Source: a virus. Taken from it: DNA of 37,243 bases. The stretch lies in the IMG/VR virus record IMGVR_UViG_3300010233_001477, positions 1 through 37,243 of that record, one strand, 5' to 3'. A model generated the notes under the pieces. It was not told the DNA's origin, did no database searches, and saw nothing but the letters and a program-made list of their open reading frames with translations. Below, in pieces: positions 1-8,235 of this stretch. A program made the position numbers and the translations under genes. Positions within the stretch are counted from its first letter, which is position 1, and each line of letters starts with the position of its first letter.

Positions 1-108
1 AATGATTACGTGCAAATTTATCCAAAAGATATCCATATGCTTTCTAAAATGATGGCTGAAACTATCGAGAGCAATAAGAATATCAGTTTCAAATTCGACA
101 GTGGATAG
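1..108 (+). CDS. C-terminal end of a possible plus-strand gene cut by the window edge
   Basis: Frame 1 is open from the first base to a TAG at 106-108 and encodes 35 residues of balanced, mostly polar composition (begins NDYVQIYPKD, ends SFKFDSG). No start is visible, so this would be the tail of a gene entering from the left. It would overlap the convergent metallopeptidase gene by 20 bases. The same codons read antisense are also open and could be a frameshifted continuation of that metallopeptidase, so only one of the two readings is likely to be real. Function is not recognisable. Confidence 0.35.
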   Translation, partial: NDYVQIYPKDIHMLSKMMAETIESNKNISFKFDSG

Positions 109-532
109 AGGAGTAATAAGCCCTACGCTCATACTTCATTCGAAAATAAGATGGAATGGGTAGTAAAAATAAGATAATAACTGGTAACGCAAGCTTCCAG
201 CTAATTAGAAAGAGTAGTAGTGCCGGTAGAGCGAAAATCTGTGGCATCATATAAGATAGTTGAAACCAGAAGGATCCAATTCTCTTGTGATCATAGAGAT
301 GAACTAGTTCGTGTAGGAAAACGACGGCACCTGAAATAGGGCGTAACTTAATGTAATTTTCAGTAGGAATGTAGACTGTATCACCAATGGTAGTGGTGTA
401 ATCGGTCATAAAGCTTTTATTGAAGAATAGTAAGAAGCCTAGGAACTTCATGAAGGCTGATTGATTTTTGTATTTGATCTGTAAACTTGGGAAGTACTTT
501 TGGGCTGCGGTTAATAATTCTTGAAATGGCAT
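89..532 (-). CDS. membrane-associated HExxH metallopeptidase-like protein
   Basis: A 147-residue protein with a HELVHLYD motif near residues 74-81. This matches the HExxH zinc-binding and catalytic signature of gluzincin-type metallopeptidases. Two strongly hydrophobic stretches follow (about residues 90-110 and 112-127), so it probably sits in the inner membrane. A further acidic zinc ligand may be the Glu of the ERRAYY segment. The ATG has a G-rich ribosome binding site (GGGGG) about 7 bases upstream. The protein stops about 12 residues after ERRAY, which seems early. The antisense frame to its left stays open to the window edge, so a frameshift or natural truncation is possible. The substrate is unknown. 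Zinc-protease assignment rests on the motif alone. Confidence 0.7.
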   Translation of the reverse strand: MPFQELLTAAQKYFPSLQIKYKNQSAFMKFLGFLLFFNKSFMTDYTTTIGDTVYIPTENYIKLRPISGAVVFLHELVHLYDHKRIGSFWFQLSYMMPQIFALPALLLFLISWKLALPVIILFLLPIPSYFRMKYERRAYYSSIHCRI

Positions 533-569
533 GACGTACCCCCGTTAATTTTACATAGTTGTCTACCTT

Positions 570-950
570 TTAGGCTGCAAAATTTGCGATGCTGACAGTA
601 ACTGGATTATCTACAACTAGACCCGATCCTTTAAGAGCGCTAGACATTTTAGGAGCATAAGTTCGATCAAGCACTGCGGCTAAGCTGTTAGCCGAAGCAT
701 GAGCTGGTGTAGCTGCTACATGGAATTTGACATTCATGTTTTTATCAACTACTGCCCTAATGTCTAGCGAAACATTATCGGGGACTTTAGCTGTGTTGAG
801 CAGCGGAGCAATATCGTTGCTGGATGGTCTGGCGCCGGCTCGGGACAGAGCATTATCAATGTCTCCTGGTTGAGCAGTTTGCGCCTGAGCTAAGGCAATT
901 TTCTCAGCAAAACGGGCAGCAAGTTTTAGCAGTTTGTCAGCAGAAGTCAT
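570..950 (-). CDS. hypothetical protein
   Basis: A 126-residue protein with no recognised domain. It begins with a Lys/Ala-rich amphipathic helix (SADKLLKLAARFAEKIA) and then has an Ala/Ser/Val-rich remainder predicted to be mixed alpha/beta. There is no membrane segment or Cys pair. AGGA lies about 6 bases before the ATG, a good ribosome binding site. It lies in the fibre and structural region, so a minor virion or assembly role is possible, but this is inference from position only. Confidence 0.75.
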   Translation of the reverse strand: MTSADKLLKLAARFAEKIALAQAQTAQPGDIDNALSRAGARPSSNDIAPLLNTAKVPDNVSLDIRAVVDKNMNVKFHVAATPAHASANSLAAVLDRTYAPKMSSALKGSGLVVDNPVTVSIANFAA

Positions 951-1007
951 AATGATCCTCGAACGTTGTGTTTTATATACCTTGAGAGTAATAGTTCGCC
1001 GCTACAA

Positions 1008-1232
1008 TTAACTGTATACCAACCAAAAATCACCCAGGTAAGATACGATAATTTGAGAGCCGCTTAACTTATACCACTTGGTTTGTAGTAGTCCGCTGTT
1101 GAATAACGGAACATCACCACCCACAATAGCTAACTTCATAACTGAGTGAAAATCTTCGGGTAGATTGATGGCGTAACCATCAGAGATGATGTAGCCGTCA
1201 ACTGTTTTAAAAAGGAAATTTTTGTTAACCAT
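1008..1232 (-). CDS. small hypothetical protein
   Basis: A 74-residue protein rich in aromatic and beta-branched residues, probably a small all-beta domain (for example WYKLSGSQIIVSYLGDFWLVY at the C-terminus). GAGGT is placed well before the ATG. It begins only 8 bases after the stop of the large fibre gene 1241-2878, so the two are probably cotranscribed. A fibre-associated chaperone or tip protein would fit this position, but nothing in the sequence proves it. Confidence 0.7.
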   Translation of the reverse strand: MVNKNFLFKTVDGYIISDGYAINLPEDFHSVMKLAIVGGDVPLFNSGLLQTKWYKLSGSQIIVSYLGDFWLVYS

Positions 1233-1240
1233 CAGTTACC

Positions 1241-2878
1241 TCATCGCACATTTATTAGGAACCAAGTATCTCCTGCAGCGTTATACATCCAGGCTGCGGA
1301 AATCCAGTTATCGGAGCTTGCACTAAAAGTAAGGGTTGTACTAAAGGTGGCACCAGTTGGATCTCTCGGATCTTGCAATCCGCCTGGTGCTCCAAATGCT
1401 CCAGCAGCAGTAGTACTAACCACAATATTATTGGTGCTCACAGCACCATTGGTATCTTTTACACCAATCCATTTACCATCATCCGGAGATGAAAATCCTG
1501 GAGTCACGGTTGGAAAGATAACATGTGTTGTGCCAGAACTGAGATTAGTAAATATCGTATACCAAGTACCAGCTACCGCAGGATTAAACGTAAACCCAGC
1601 GGGGGCAGGAGCATCTACATAGATAGCTGGAACGAGAGGAGCCAACCATTCAGCCTGATTAGATGCGCTCTTGGTTAGAACAGTTCCATTAGCGGCGCCA
1701 CTGAATGGGTTGACGTTACCAGAGAAATTTCCACTCTCGAAAACAGTAGTTACAGTGTTACCTGGTTGTGTGCTGATACAAGAAGCAGTAATACCATTAA
1801 TAGAAATATTAAGTACACCAACTCCGGTAACAACTAGAGTAGTACTAGCGATAATGGTACTATCATTAAGTATAAGCTGACAGGTGGCGGCAAGAACCCC
1901 ACCCATAATTGTGCCAGTAACAAATCCGGATGTTCCATTTAGTGTAATAGCGATTGCTGCGGCTGCATCAATAACTGGTGAGACTCCAGAGTTAAGAAAC
2001 ATAGTGTTATAGCAATCAAAATATAAGCTGGTGGAAAGATTGCCCGCACTAATGCATGGTAAAATATTGTTACCGCCCAATATAGCAATATCCTTAAAAT
2101 AAACTGGGTTAAGTAATTGAGCATCACTGCCGCCCACATTGACAATGGCTAAATTAGTAGAATTAGAAGATCCAACTGTACCGTAATTATTACCTACGAT
2201 AGCGGTATTATTAGTCAAATCCCAAACACCAGCATCGATGAAGGGCTTCGTAACAATACTATCATCAATCACTATGGTGGCGGGACCTTTAATAAGGGCA
2301 CGAGCTGCCATTAGTGCGGTCCAACTAGTATATACATTTTTTGCAGCTACACCACCCATTTGATAGACCAGAACATTTCCGCCAGCAGAGGCAGCTACCG
2401 TAGCGGGGCTCCACTGAGTTCCGTTATAAATTAAAGCTTGTCCCGTGGTTGGGGTGGTGGAGGCAACTGGAACATCCTGAATTCCAACAACCGTTTGATC
2501 GGTAGGGTTACTTTGCAAATCTCCACTTAAAGAAGTTGGAACCCAGGCAATACCATTCCAGGCAATATATTGCCCCGGAAAAGCGGCTGTATCGGCTAGC
2601 GGTCTGCCTTGGAGCCCTACTACCAGTGGACTAGCTGGTGTTCCACCTAAATCCTCCGCGATTTGAATAATAGGGTTGTTGGCGACTATGCCCTCTATAT
2701 TGGTCAGCCTAGCAGCAACATTAGTGTATAATCCATTGGGCTGAACTCCCAGTGCAGATTCCACGGCAAGTATCGCGCCTCTCAACGCATTAAAAACAGA
2801 TCCCTGGACAGGAGTTAAGTTATCAACAGCCTGCGGTAAACTAATTGAATTATCTATTTGGGCGGGGTAGTTTGACAT
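1241..2878 (-). CDS. tail-fibre / receptor-binding protein
   Basis: A 545-residue modular virion protein. Residues 1-70 form an attachment-type N-terminus (MSNYPAQIDNS..., then an AVESALGVQPNGLYTNV segment) that recurs at the start of several fibres here. Short linker modules follow, with the 'GxP(L/V)A(D/S)T...TGQ...WNG..W.P' pattern typical of phage fibre repeats. Residues about 170-370 are rich in Gly, Asn and aliphatic residues and look like a beta-helical shaft. The C-terminal 130 residues form another beta-rich domain ending in WFLINVR. It is probably a trimeric fibre that contacts the host surface. It is divergent from gene 2952-5480, whose N-terminus is related (NYPxxID...LP), and 73 bases containing a palindrome separate them. 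GGAA precedes the ATG. Confidence 0.85.
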   Translation of the reverse strand: MSNYPAQIDNSISLPQAVDNLTPVQGSVFNALRGAILAVESALGVQPNGLYTNVAARLTNIEGIVANNPIIQIAEDLGGTPASPLVVGLQGRPLADTAAFPGQYIAWNGIAWVPTSLSGDLQSNPTDQTVVGIQDVPVASTTPTTGQALIYNGTQWSPATVAASAGGNVLVYQMGGVAAKNVYTSWTALMAARALIKGPATIVIDDSIVTKPFIDAGVWDLTNNTAIVGNNYGTVGSSNSTNLAIVNVGGSDAQLLNPVYFKDIAILGGNNILPCISAGNLSTSLYFDCYNTMFLNSGVSPVIDAAAAIAITLNGTSGFVTGTIMGGVLAATCQLILNDSTIIASTTLVVTGVGVLNISINGITASCISTQPGNTVTTVFESGNFSGNVNPFSGAANGTVLTKSASNQAEWLAPLVPAIYVDAPAPAGFTFNPAVAGTWYTIFTNLSSGTTHVIFPTVTPGFSSPDDGKWIGVKDTNGAVSTNNIVVSTTAAGAFGAPGGLQDPRDPTGATFSTTLTFSASSDNWISAAWMYNAAGDTWFLINVR

Positions 2879-2903
2879 CTAGCATTCCTTATAAATCCAA
2901 CTA

Positions 2904-2923
2904 TATACTAAAATTTTAGTATA
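2904..2923. promoter_or_regulatory. perfect 20-bp palindrome between divergent fibre genes
   Basis: The sequence TATACTAAAATTTTAGTATA is its own reverse complement without a mismatch. It lies in the 73-base space between the start codons at 2878 (minus) and 2952 (plus). A symmetric AT-rich site between divergent genes suits an operator, a bidirectional promoter core or a bidirectional transcript-end hairpin. There are no GC-rich stem bases and no separate U-run. A partial match (attttagta) occurs near 10202-10210 beside another fibre start. Confidence 0.5.
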
Positions 2924-2951
2924 ACTCTGAAGTATTCATTCTAGGAAAACT

Positions 2952-5480
2952 ATGACTAATTACCCCGATGGAATAGATGACAGCAGTACGCTTCCTCCTG
3001 TAGTTGTACAGCAAGAGGGACCCATTACTGGTCCACCAGGTCCGCCAGGTCCACCAGGTCCCAGAGGTATTCCTGGTCCAGCAGGCGGTCCTCCAGGACC
3101 CCCAGGTCCACCGGGAATTACCACTTTGACTGGTGATGTTACCGGTGTGGCAACTTCCAATACGGTTGTTAAAATTAATGGCACTTCTGTTCCTGCTACC
3201 CCTATAGCTAATCAGGTCTTGGTGGCAACCTCCGGCACTGCCGCTACTTGGCAACAAATTGCTGACGCCGAAGTATCTGGCACGGCTGCTATTGCTGTTA
3301 GTAAATTAGCGGCTGGTACCTCTGGTCAGATATTACAAAATAATGGCACCCCTACCCCAACATGGACCACAGTATCAGGGGACGTTAGCATTACTAGTGC
3401 TGGGGTGACAACTGTTTTAGATATTCATGGTGCCTCTGTTCCCGTAGCAGGTTCTTTAACTACCGGAAATGTTTTACAGGTGTCAGGATCCTCTGCACTT
3501 TCTTATGCACCAGTCAACTTGGCAGGCGGAACTAATTTCGTTACCGGCGCTTTACCTGTAGTTAACTTAGCTCCTGGAACTTCAGCCCAAGTGTTAATGA
3601 GTAATGGTACTCCAGCTACTACCTGGACTACCATTTCCGGTGACGTATCTATTACTTCGTCAGGTGCCACCACCGTTACGGCTCTACAAGGTGCCGCTCT
3701 TTCTGCTACTCCTCCTGCTAGTAATCAGGTGTTAGAGTACAATGGCACCAATTGGGCTCCTGTCACCTTAAATATTGGTTGGGTAACTGGACTTGATGTA
3801 GATTTTACTGCTCAAACTACCGTCAATCCGGTAGTAGATGGTAACTATGTTTTTACTGGTGTAGGCAGTATTCCAGGTGGCACTTTTCAAGCCATTAATT
3901 CCGTCAACATTGATGGTGCTAATGTCTCCTTTTTAATTAATAACGTAGGTTGGCAAACGACCCCAACCAACAGTGGTAGCGGACGAAGCGGAACCTATGG
4001 TGGACATACTTGTCCAGCTTTTAGAATTCCTCTAACCAATATTAGTGCAAATATCACTCAAAGCACACCTCTTCGTATTTGGTTGTACGCTGCTGGAGAA
4101 ACACAATTAATACAGTCAAACGGTGGTAATGGCGAGGGACAAATCATCGCCATCGATGACTGGAATAATTCTACCTATTCTTGGTCATTATTTGGTAATC
4201 GATCAGCGAACGGTTCAAGTTTTGCCTACAACGTCGGATACAATAGCGGTAACGGCACCGGCACTTCCACACAGAACTCTAATACGCCGTTTATACCGGC
4301 GCCCGCCGTAATGATGCTTTACTTGCCTCACGGGACCGGAGGACGCATAGCACATTTGTATAAAAATTCTCAGCCTCTTGCCGGCGGTACAATAGTACTT
4401 ACCGGAACATTTCAGGTGACAGATGGTGGCAATAGCGTTACGGCCTCTACCTCTCAAACCGGACTACTTTTCCCTAATGAGCTGATCAGTTTTGCCTCTC
4501 AGCCCGGCTTTAATTACACAGTTTCTACTGTGTCAGGAACTGCTATCACTTTGACTGCCAATTTTAGTGGTACCAGTAATGGAGCAACTACCGCTACAGC
4601 TACTGCCACTTTCAATGTTAACAGTGCTAATGGCGTTAGTATACCTACTTCTAGATCGATGGTCGGAAGTTTAGCTATTGGTCAGCACATCGTCTTTACC
4701 GCTCAAAGCAGCATTTACTATGTTATTGATGGAGTCATCAGTTCAGGCATTTCCTTGACATCTTCGTATACTGGTGGTACTTCTACTAACTCTTCTGCTT
4801 TCACAAGAAGTGCGCCAACTAGTTTGTCTGGAACTTTTAGCGTGACTAATAATAGTACCAGCGTAAGCACTACTACTTCACAAGTGGGAATTGTAAATCC
4901 AGGCGATCAGATTATCTTTAATAGCCACTCTAACGGTACTAGCGGAACTTTTAACGTACAGAATGGTAATGCTAGCGTGACTGCCACAAATTCACAAACT
5001 AGTGTGCTCGGACCTGGTGTGCAAATCACTTTTGATGCTGGCGCCAGTTACTGGACCATTGCTACCGTTTCTGGTGTTAATATAACTTTAACTACCACTT
5101 ACGGTGGTACAACTAATGCCACAGCGGGCGCAACGTATCTAACTCCTACAGGCGGGCAATATCAATTTATGGTGCAGTCGGTTACTTCGAGCACTATTAC
5201 CTTATCGACAGAAACCCCTTACAAGGGAACTACTATTAGCGGTATAACTGCTATTTCTACGCCCAAACTTACTAATTGGCCAGCCCTAACCGCCATGGTT
5301 CCGATATCTGCCGCAGATGCCGGTGGTCTTTCATTCAATAGTACAACATTTTTTGAATATCAGCCCCCATCTAACCAGTATATCTTCTTTGGTACTGGAG
5401 GCGTTCCGGGCACAGGCGGATTTAATGGATACATATCAACTATTTCACGTATAAGATTAGACTACGTGAGTGGACAATAA
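2952..5480 (+). CDS. collagen-like tail-fibre protein with nested beta-repeat insertion
   Basis: An 842-residue fibre and the only convincing complete plus-strand gene here. Order: attachment N-terminus (MTNYPDGIDD..., 1-22); Gly-X-Y collagen repeats (27-55), expected to trimerise; phage linker repeats with 'LTGDVTG', 'KINGTSVPATP' and 'TWTTxSGD' (57-275), strongly matching the minus-strand fibre 8235-10160; a beta-rich domain starting LDVDFTAQTT (about 280-475); an insertion of four to five repeats built on 'F.V..G..SVTA..SQT....PG..I.F....Y.V.TVSG..ITLT..Y.GTT' (about 478-768); and the resumed domain ending 'FFGTGG...GGF.GYISTISRIRLDY'. The flanking domain matches the separate protein 5487-6233, which lacks the insertion. 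AGGA precedes the ATG. It meets gene 5487-6233 tail to tail with 6 bases between the stops. Confidence 0.9.
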   Translation: MTNYPDGIDDSSTLPPVVVQQEGPITGPPGPPGPPGPRGIPGPAGGPPGPPGPPGITTLTGDVTGVATSNTVVKINGTSVPATPIANQVLVATSGTAATWQQIADAEVSGTAAIAVSKLAAGTSGQILQNNGTPTPTWTTVSGDVSITSAGVTTVLDIHGASVPVAGSLTTGNVLQVSGSSALSYAPVNLAGGTNFVTGALPVVNLAPGTSAQVLMSNGTPATTWTTISGDVSITSSGATTVTALQGAALSATPPASNQVLEYNGTNWAPVTLNIGWVTGLDVDFTAQTTVNPVVDGNYVFTGVGSIPGGTFQAINSVNIDGANVSFLINNVGWQTTPTNSGSGRSGTYGGHTCPAFRIPLTNISANITQSTPLRIWLYAAGETQLIQSNGGNGEGQIIAIDDWNNSTYSWSLFGNRSANGSSFAYNVGYNSGNGTGTSTQNSNTPFIPAPAVMMLYLPHGTGGRIAHLYKNSQPLAGGTIVLTGTFQVTDGGNSVTASTSQTGLLFPNELISFASQPGFNYTVSTVSGTAITLTANFSGTSNGATTATATATFNVNSANGVSIPTSRSMVGSLAIGQHIVFTAQSSIYYVIDGVISSGISLTSSYTGGTSTNSSAFTRSAPTSLSGTFSVTNNSTSVSTTTSQVGIVNPGDQIIFNSHSNGTSGTFNVQNGNASVTATNSQTSVLGPGVQITFDAGASYWTIATVSGVNITLTTTYGGTTNATAGATYLTPTGGQYQFMVQSVTSSTITLSTETPYKGTTISGITAISTPKLTNWPALTAMVPISAADAGGLSFNSTTFFEYQPPSNQYIFFGTGGVPGTGGFNGYISTISRIRLDYVSGQ
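3030..3116 (+). repeat. collagen-like Gly-Pro-Pro codon repeats
   Basis: This in-frame segment encodes nine to ten Gly-X-Y triplets (GPPGPPGPPGPRGIPGPAG, then GPPGPPGPPG) with one break at GlyGly. Triplets like this form triple helices in phage fibres. The DNA is a run of near-identical 'ccaggtcc' units, GC-rich against its surroundings and prone to slippage. The antisense frame is also open here and is only a shadow. Confidence 0.85.
3171..3392 (+). repeat. fibre module A, plus-strand copy (inverted partner at 9021-9242)
   Basis: This 74-codon block (starts KINGTSVPATP, ends TWTTVSGDVSI) aligns without gaps to the equally long block at 9021-9242 on the minus strand (KVNGTSVPATP to TWTTISGDATI). 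Most residues are identical and the DNA is visibly similar. The two copies form a long imperfect inverted repeat about 5.6 kb apart. Confidence 0.8.
3450..3557 (+). repeat. fibre module B, plus-strand copy (inverted partner at 9330-9437)
   Basis: This 36-codon block (starts GSLTTGNVLQVSG, ends NFVTGALP) matches 9330-9437 on the minus strand and includes the 17-base identical run GGAACTAATTTCGTTAC. In this gene module B follows module A. In gene 8235-10160 module B comes before module A, so the modules have been permuted as well as inverted. Confidence 0.8.
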
Positions 5481-5486
5481 TTTCTA

Positions 5487-6233
5487 TTAGAGATGATAAT
5501 CCACACGGAGACGGGCAATGGTTGAAACAAAACCCCCATGTGTGGGAGTCATTGCTCCGAAAAAGATGCCCATGGCACCTGGAGTAACGGCATTTCCAGC
5601 AAAACCATCGGTCTGCTGACCGGTACTATCAGCCCATGAGTTCATTGGTTTGACATAACTAGGCCATGGCGGAACAGTTGCTGTTGTTAAATTACCGTGC
5701 ATCACGGGTCCCCATAATGAATCGACAGTGATAGATTGTACTTGAAAGGCAGAGCTGCTCGCACTTGCACCATAAACGCCAGATGTGCCTGTTGAACCAT
5801 TGATCGTTCGACGCGTCCAGAGACCGTTGGTACTATTGAATCCACGAAGCGTAGCATAGTACCAATCGGTGCTATCGTTACCAACTGCCAAGATACTATT
5901 GTCAAAGTTTGCGGTCGGAGTAGTTGCAGTTATGTACGCCCAGACTCTAATTCCCGTTTCCCAATCAAGGCTTGGTATATTCAATTGTGAAAATGGAAGA
6001 AATAACAGAGGGAAACTGCGTGTGCTGCTTACAAGATCGCCCGTAGAGTTTGGTTGAAAAACGATTCCGGTTCCATTTGTCAAAACGGTGTTGGATGATT
6101 CGTTGGTGGAATTATGTTTTGTAAATGATAAGCCACCAATCGTATAAGTAGCATCTCCCGAAAGAGTCTGGGTTGTTTGGGCCGTAAAATCTAGATCAAG
6201 AATTGTTTTCCAGTTGCGATTTGTATATGTCAT
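5487..6233 (-). CDS. fibre-tip / adhesin-like protein, stand-alone paralogue of the domain in 2952-5480
   Basis: A 248-residue beta-rich protein. Its N-terminus (LDLDFTAQTT), a middle segment (GIRVWAYITATT) and its C-terminus (GIFFG...HGGFVSTIARLRVDY) line up with LDVDFTAQTT, LRIWLYAAGET and YIFFG...GGFNGYISTISRIRLDY in the collagen fibre at 2952-5480. The two are paralogous domains, one free and one at a fibre tip with about 290 extra residues inserted. The fold is probably a lectin-like beta-sandwich, which I infer from composition and virion context. AAGGAA lies upstream of the ATG. Its stop is 6 bases from the stop of the convergent plus-strand gene. Confidence 0.75.
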   Translation of the reverse strand: MTYTNRNWKTILDLDFTAQTTQTLSGDATYTIGGLSFTKHNSTNESSNTVLTNGTGIVFQPNSTGDLVSSTRSFPLLFLPFSQLNIPSLDWETGIRVWAYITATTPTANFDNSILAVGNDSTDWYYATLRGFNSTNGLWTRRTINGSTGTSGVYGASASSSAFQVQSITVDSLWGPVMHGNLTTATVPPWPSYVKPMNSWADSTGQQTDGFAGNAVTPGAMGIFFGAMTPTHGGFVSTIARLRVDYHL

Positions 6234-6252
6234 AATAATTATTCCTTGGGTA

Positions 6253-7161
6253 TCATCTAGAAATGCACGTGACCGTTCCTGTCGCAGCCGTGTAGGTTCC
6301 GTTACCAGTCGTGTTGAGAAGCTGGAACGTGGTGAGGGTCAGGACGTTTATTGTGAAATTGCCCGAGTTGTTGTTCCCAGAGCCGGAGTTGGCGTTAGTG
6401 TTCCCGCCGACCCCGTGAATTGCCACAAGATCCCCTGTCAAGAGGTTATGGTTGCTGGATGTCGTGATAACGATGGGGCTCGCATTTGTAGCATTTGAGA
6501 CGCTGACTTGAGGAACGTTGAGGGTTGTTGAGTATTTATTTCGGTAGACAAGCGCACTACCCTGACCAGTTCCACCTGACCCGGCACCATTACCCATCAT
6601 GAATCCGTAATATGCGAGGCTAGCGGGAGTAGATGCTGAATACCAGTCGGTCCAGAAATAACCGTCCGCGCCAAATTGGTAATGCAAAATACTGCCATCG
6701 TTGATCAATCGAAAGCGCAATATTCCCATATCCAAACCAAGACCAGTGCTGCTTTGCTCATTGTTGATACTAATTCTAGTAGAACTGGGGTGAAACGTTT
6801 CCATATGCCAGCCATAACTCGTACCGTTCCAATAACGTTCCATCGCATATGCTGTGTCCCCACTTGTAGTACCAGTAGCAACGCAAACTCCTACTTCTGG
6901 ATACTGAACGTTCCAAACATACGTAGCATCATTACAGGCAAAATCCACAAACCATGGAGTAGCTTGAGGTAAAGAGGCGGAAATAAGCGCCGTTTTAGAA
7001 TTATTCGTAGCAGTATCTCCACACGTAGCTAAGAGAACGTTGGGTCCCGCCTGATTGACTCCAAAAAATTGTCCACTAAGTGTGTATGCAGATGCTAGAG
7101 GGGTATTTAGACTATTCCATACTCCAGGTCCGGAGCCACCATTGTTAGTGATATATGACAT
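6253..7161 (-). CDS. phage adhesin-like protein with E1-FCCH-type C-terminal module
   Basis: A 302-residue protein. Residues about 1-215 are Gly/Ser/aromatic-rich and probably a beta-sandwich (for example YGWHMETFHP, LRFRLINDGS, FWTDWYSAS). Residues about 220-302 carry the pattern 'ASPIVITTSSNHNLLTGDLVAIHGVGGNTNAN...FTINVLTLTTFQLLNTTGNGTYT'. This resembles the repeat in phage structural proteins that databases label as the ubiquitin-activating enzyme E1 FCCH domain. In phages it is a structural beta module and does not imply ubiquitin chemistry. AGGAG is about 10 bases before the ATG. The DNA encoding the C-terminal module (6253-6510) is clearly more GC-rich than its neighbours, suggesting recent acquisition. 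Confidence 0.7.
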   Translation of the reverse strand: MSYITNNGGSGPGVWNSLNTPLASAYTLSGQFFGVNQAGPNVLLATCGDTATNNSKTALISASLPQATPWFVDFACNDATYVWNVQYPEVGVCVATGTTSGDTAYAMERYWNGTSYGWHMETFHPSSTRISINNEQSSTGLGLDMGILRFRLINDGSILHYQFGADGYFWTDWYSASTPASLAYYGFMMGNGAGSGGTGQGSALVYRNKYSTTLNVPQVSVSNATNASPIVITTSSNHNLLTGDLVAIHGVGGNTNANSGSGNNNSGNFTINVLTLTTFQLLNTTGNGTYTAATGTVTCISR

Positions 7162-7176
7162 AAAATTATTCTCCTA

Positions 7177-8235
7177 TTAGATAATTGACCAGTTAGTACC
7201 ATTATAAACAACAGTTATAGAGTTGTAGGCGCCACTGATGCTATAAGTAGAAGACCCAACAATATTTTTACCATTACCACTAACTGTGATATTATGGGTA
7301 ACAGCGGCGCCACTAATGTCCACAATAGTGTGCGACTCCCCGGTAACAGGAGATAATGGTAGAGTGATGGCTACAGCATTGCTTGTTGAATCAACGGGGA
7401 TAAATTGATCCGTAAATAGTGCCGTATAAGTAGTGGCAGTAATAGTGCTGGTAACAAAGTAAACGTTGCTAGAACTGCTTAGGAGTAAGTCCGTAAGACC
7501 AACACCTTGCTTATACATATTTTGCAAATAGGATTGAGGGCGAACTGTTGATTCAACTCTAACATCATCAATGATGGCATCAGAAGAAGCCCCGGTCGAG
7601 TTCGGATAATCTCCAACTCCATACGGTCCATTGGTTCCAAAGTCTATGGTTCCGCTTTGCACGGCAGTTCCTGCCAAGGCACCATTGATGTAGGCGGAAA
7701 GCGTAGTTCCATCGTAAGTTATAGCTAATAGAGTCCAGGTATTTTGCGGAATCTTGTAGTCTGAAGTGTTCATAGTAATAGCAACTTGAGAGCCGCTGAC
7801 GGCGATTCCGGCTTGCCACGTTCCATCGGCTGTTGTTAGCTGAGTTATTCCTAAAGCATTGTATGGGCTGTTATGAGTGCCATCGTTTCGATACTCTTTG
7901 TTGACGAGATTATTACCGGCAACTGCGAAATTTCTAATGAATACCCAACATGATAATGTCATGCTGGTTCCAGTTGGATTCACAGAAGTATTACCTGAAG
8001 AAAGTCCGGAATTACCGTTGAACCCGACAGCTTGGCTAAATAACCCCGTGAGATTAGTTGAAGGAGTTCCGAAGTTTACAGTTAGGTTGAGAGTTCCGCC
8101 TGTTCCTGTATTAGCAAATGGGGCTGCTGATTCATTGAGAGTCCAACACAAAAGAGTATTACTATCAGTAGCAACCCTACGAATTTGCTGTACTCCTAAT
8201 GTGAGTGCTTGTCCAGAAATAGCATTGTTAGTCAT
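7177..8235 (-). CDS. LamG/concanavalin-A-like lectin-domain fibre protein
   Basis: A 352-residue protein. Residues about 25-235 fit the LamG / concanavalin A-like jelly roll found in phage receptor-binding proteins: 'MTLSCWVFIRNF', 'WTLLAITYDGTTLSAYINGALAG' and 'IDDVRV' are the characteristic strands. The C-terminal 85 residues form a separate module (ITLPLSPVTGESHTI...ITVSGNGKNI...NGTNWSII). It is repeated at the end of the upstream fibre 8235-10160, so both proteins may share a tip or trimerisation element. The start codon overlaps the upstream stop (TAATG), with GGAG just before, which implies translational coupling. It probably binds host carbohydrate, by family analogy. Confidence 0.8.
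   Translation of the reverse strand: MTNNAISGQALTLGVQQIRRVATDSNTLLCWTLNESAAPFANTGTGGTLNLTVNFGTPSTNLTGLFSQAVGFNGNSGLSSGNTSVNPTGTSMTLSCWVFIRNFAVAGNNLVNKEYRNDGTHNSPYNALGITQLTTADGTWQAGIAVSGSQVAITMNTSDYKIPQNTWTLLAITYDGTTLSAYINGALAGTAVQSGTIDFGTNGPYGVGDYPNSTGASSDAIIDDVRVESTVRPQSYLQNMYKQGVGLTDLLLSSSSNVYFVTSTITATTYTALFTDQFIPVDSTSNAVAITLPLSPVTGESHTIVDISGAAVTHNITVSGNGKNIVGSSTYSISGAYNSITVVYNGTNWSII

Noticed and set aside
2916-3257. Minus-strand frames opposite the collagen repeats (113 and 74 codons)
   Set aside because: They arise because the reverse complement of Gly-Pro-Pro codons is also open. Composition is low-complexity Trp/Arg or Gly/Pro, and the plus-strand fibre explains the region.
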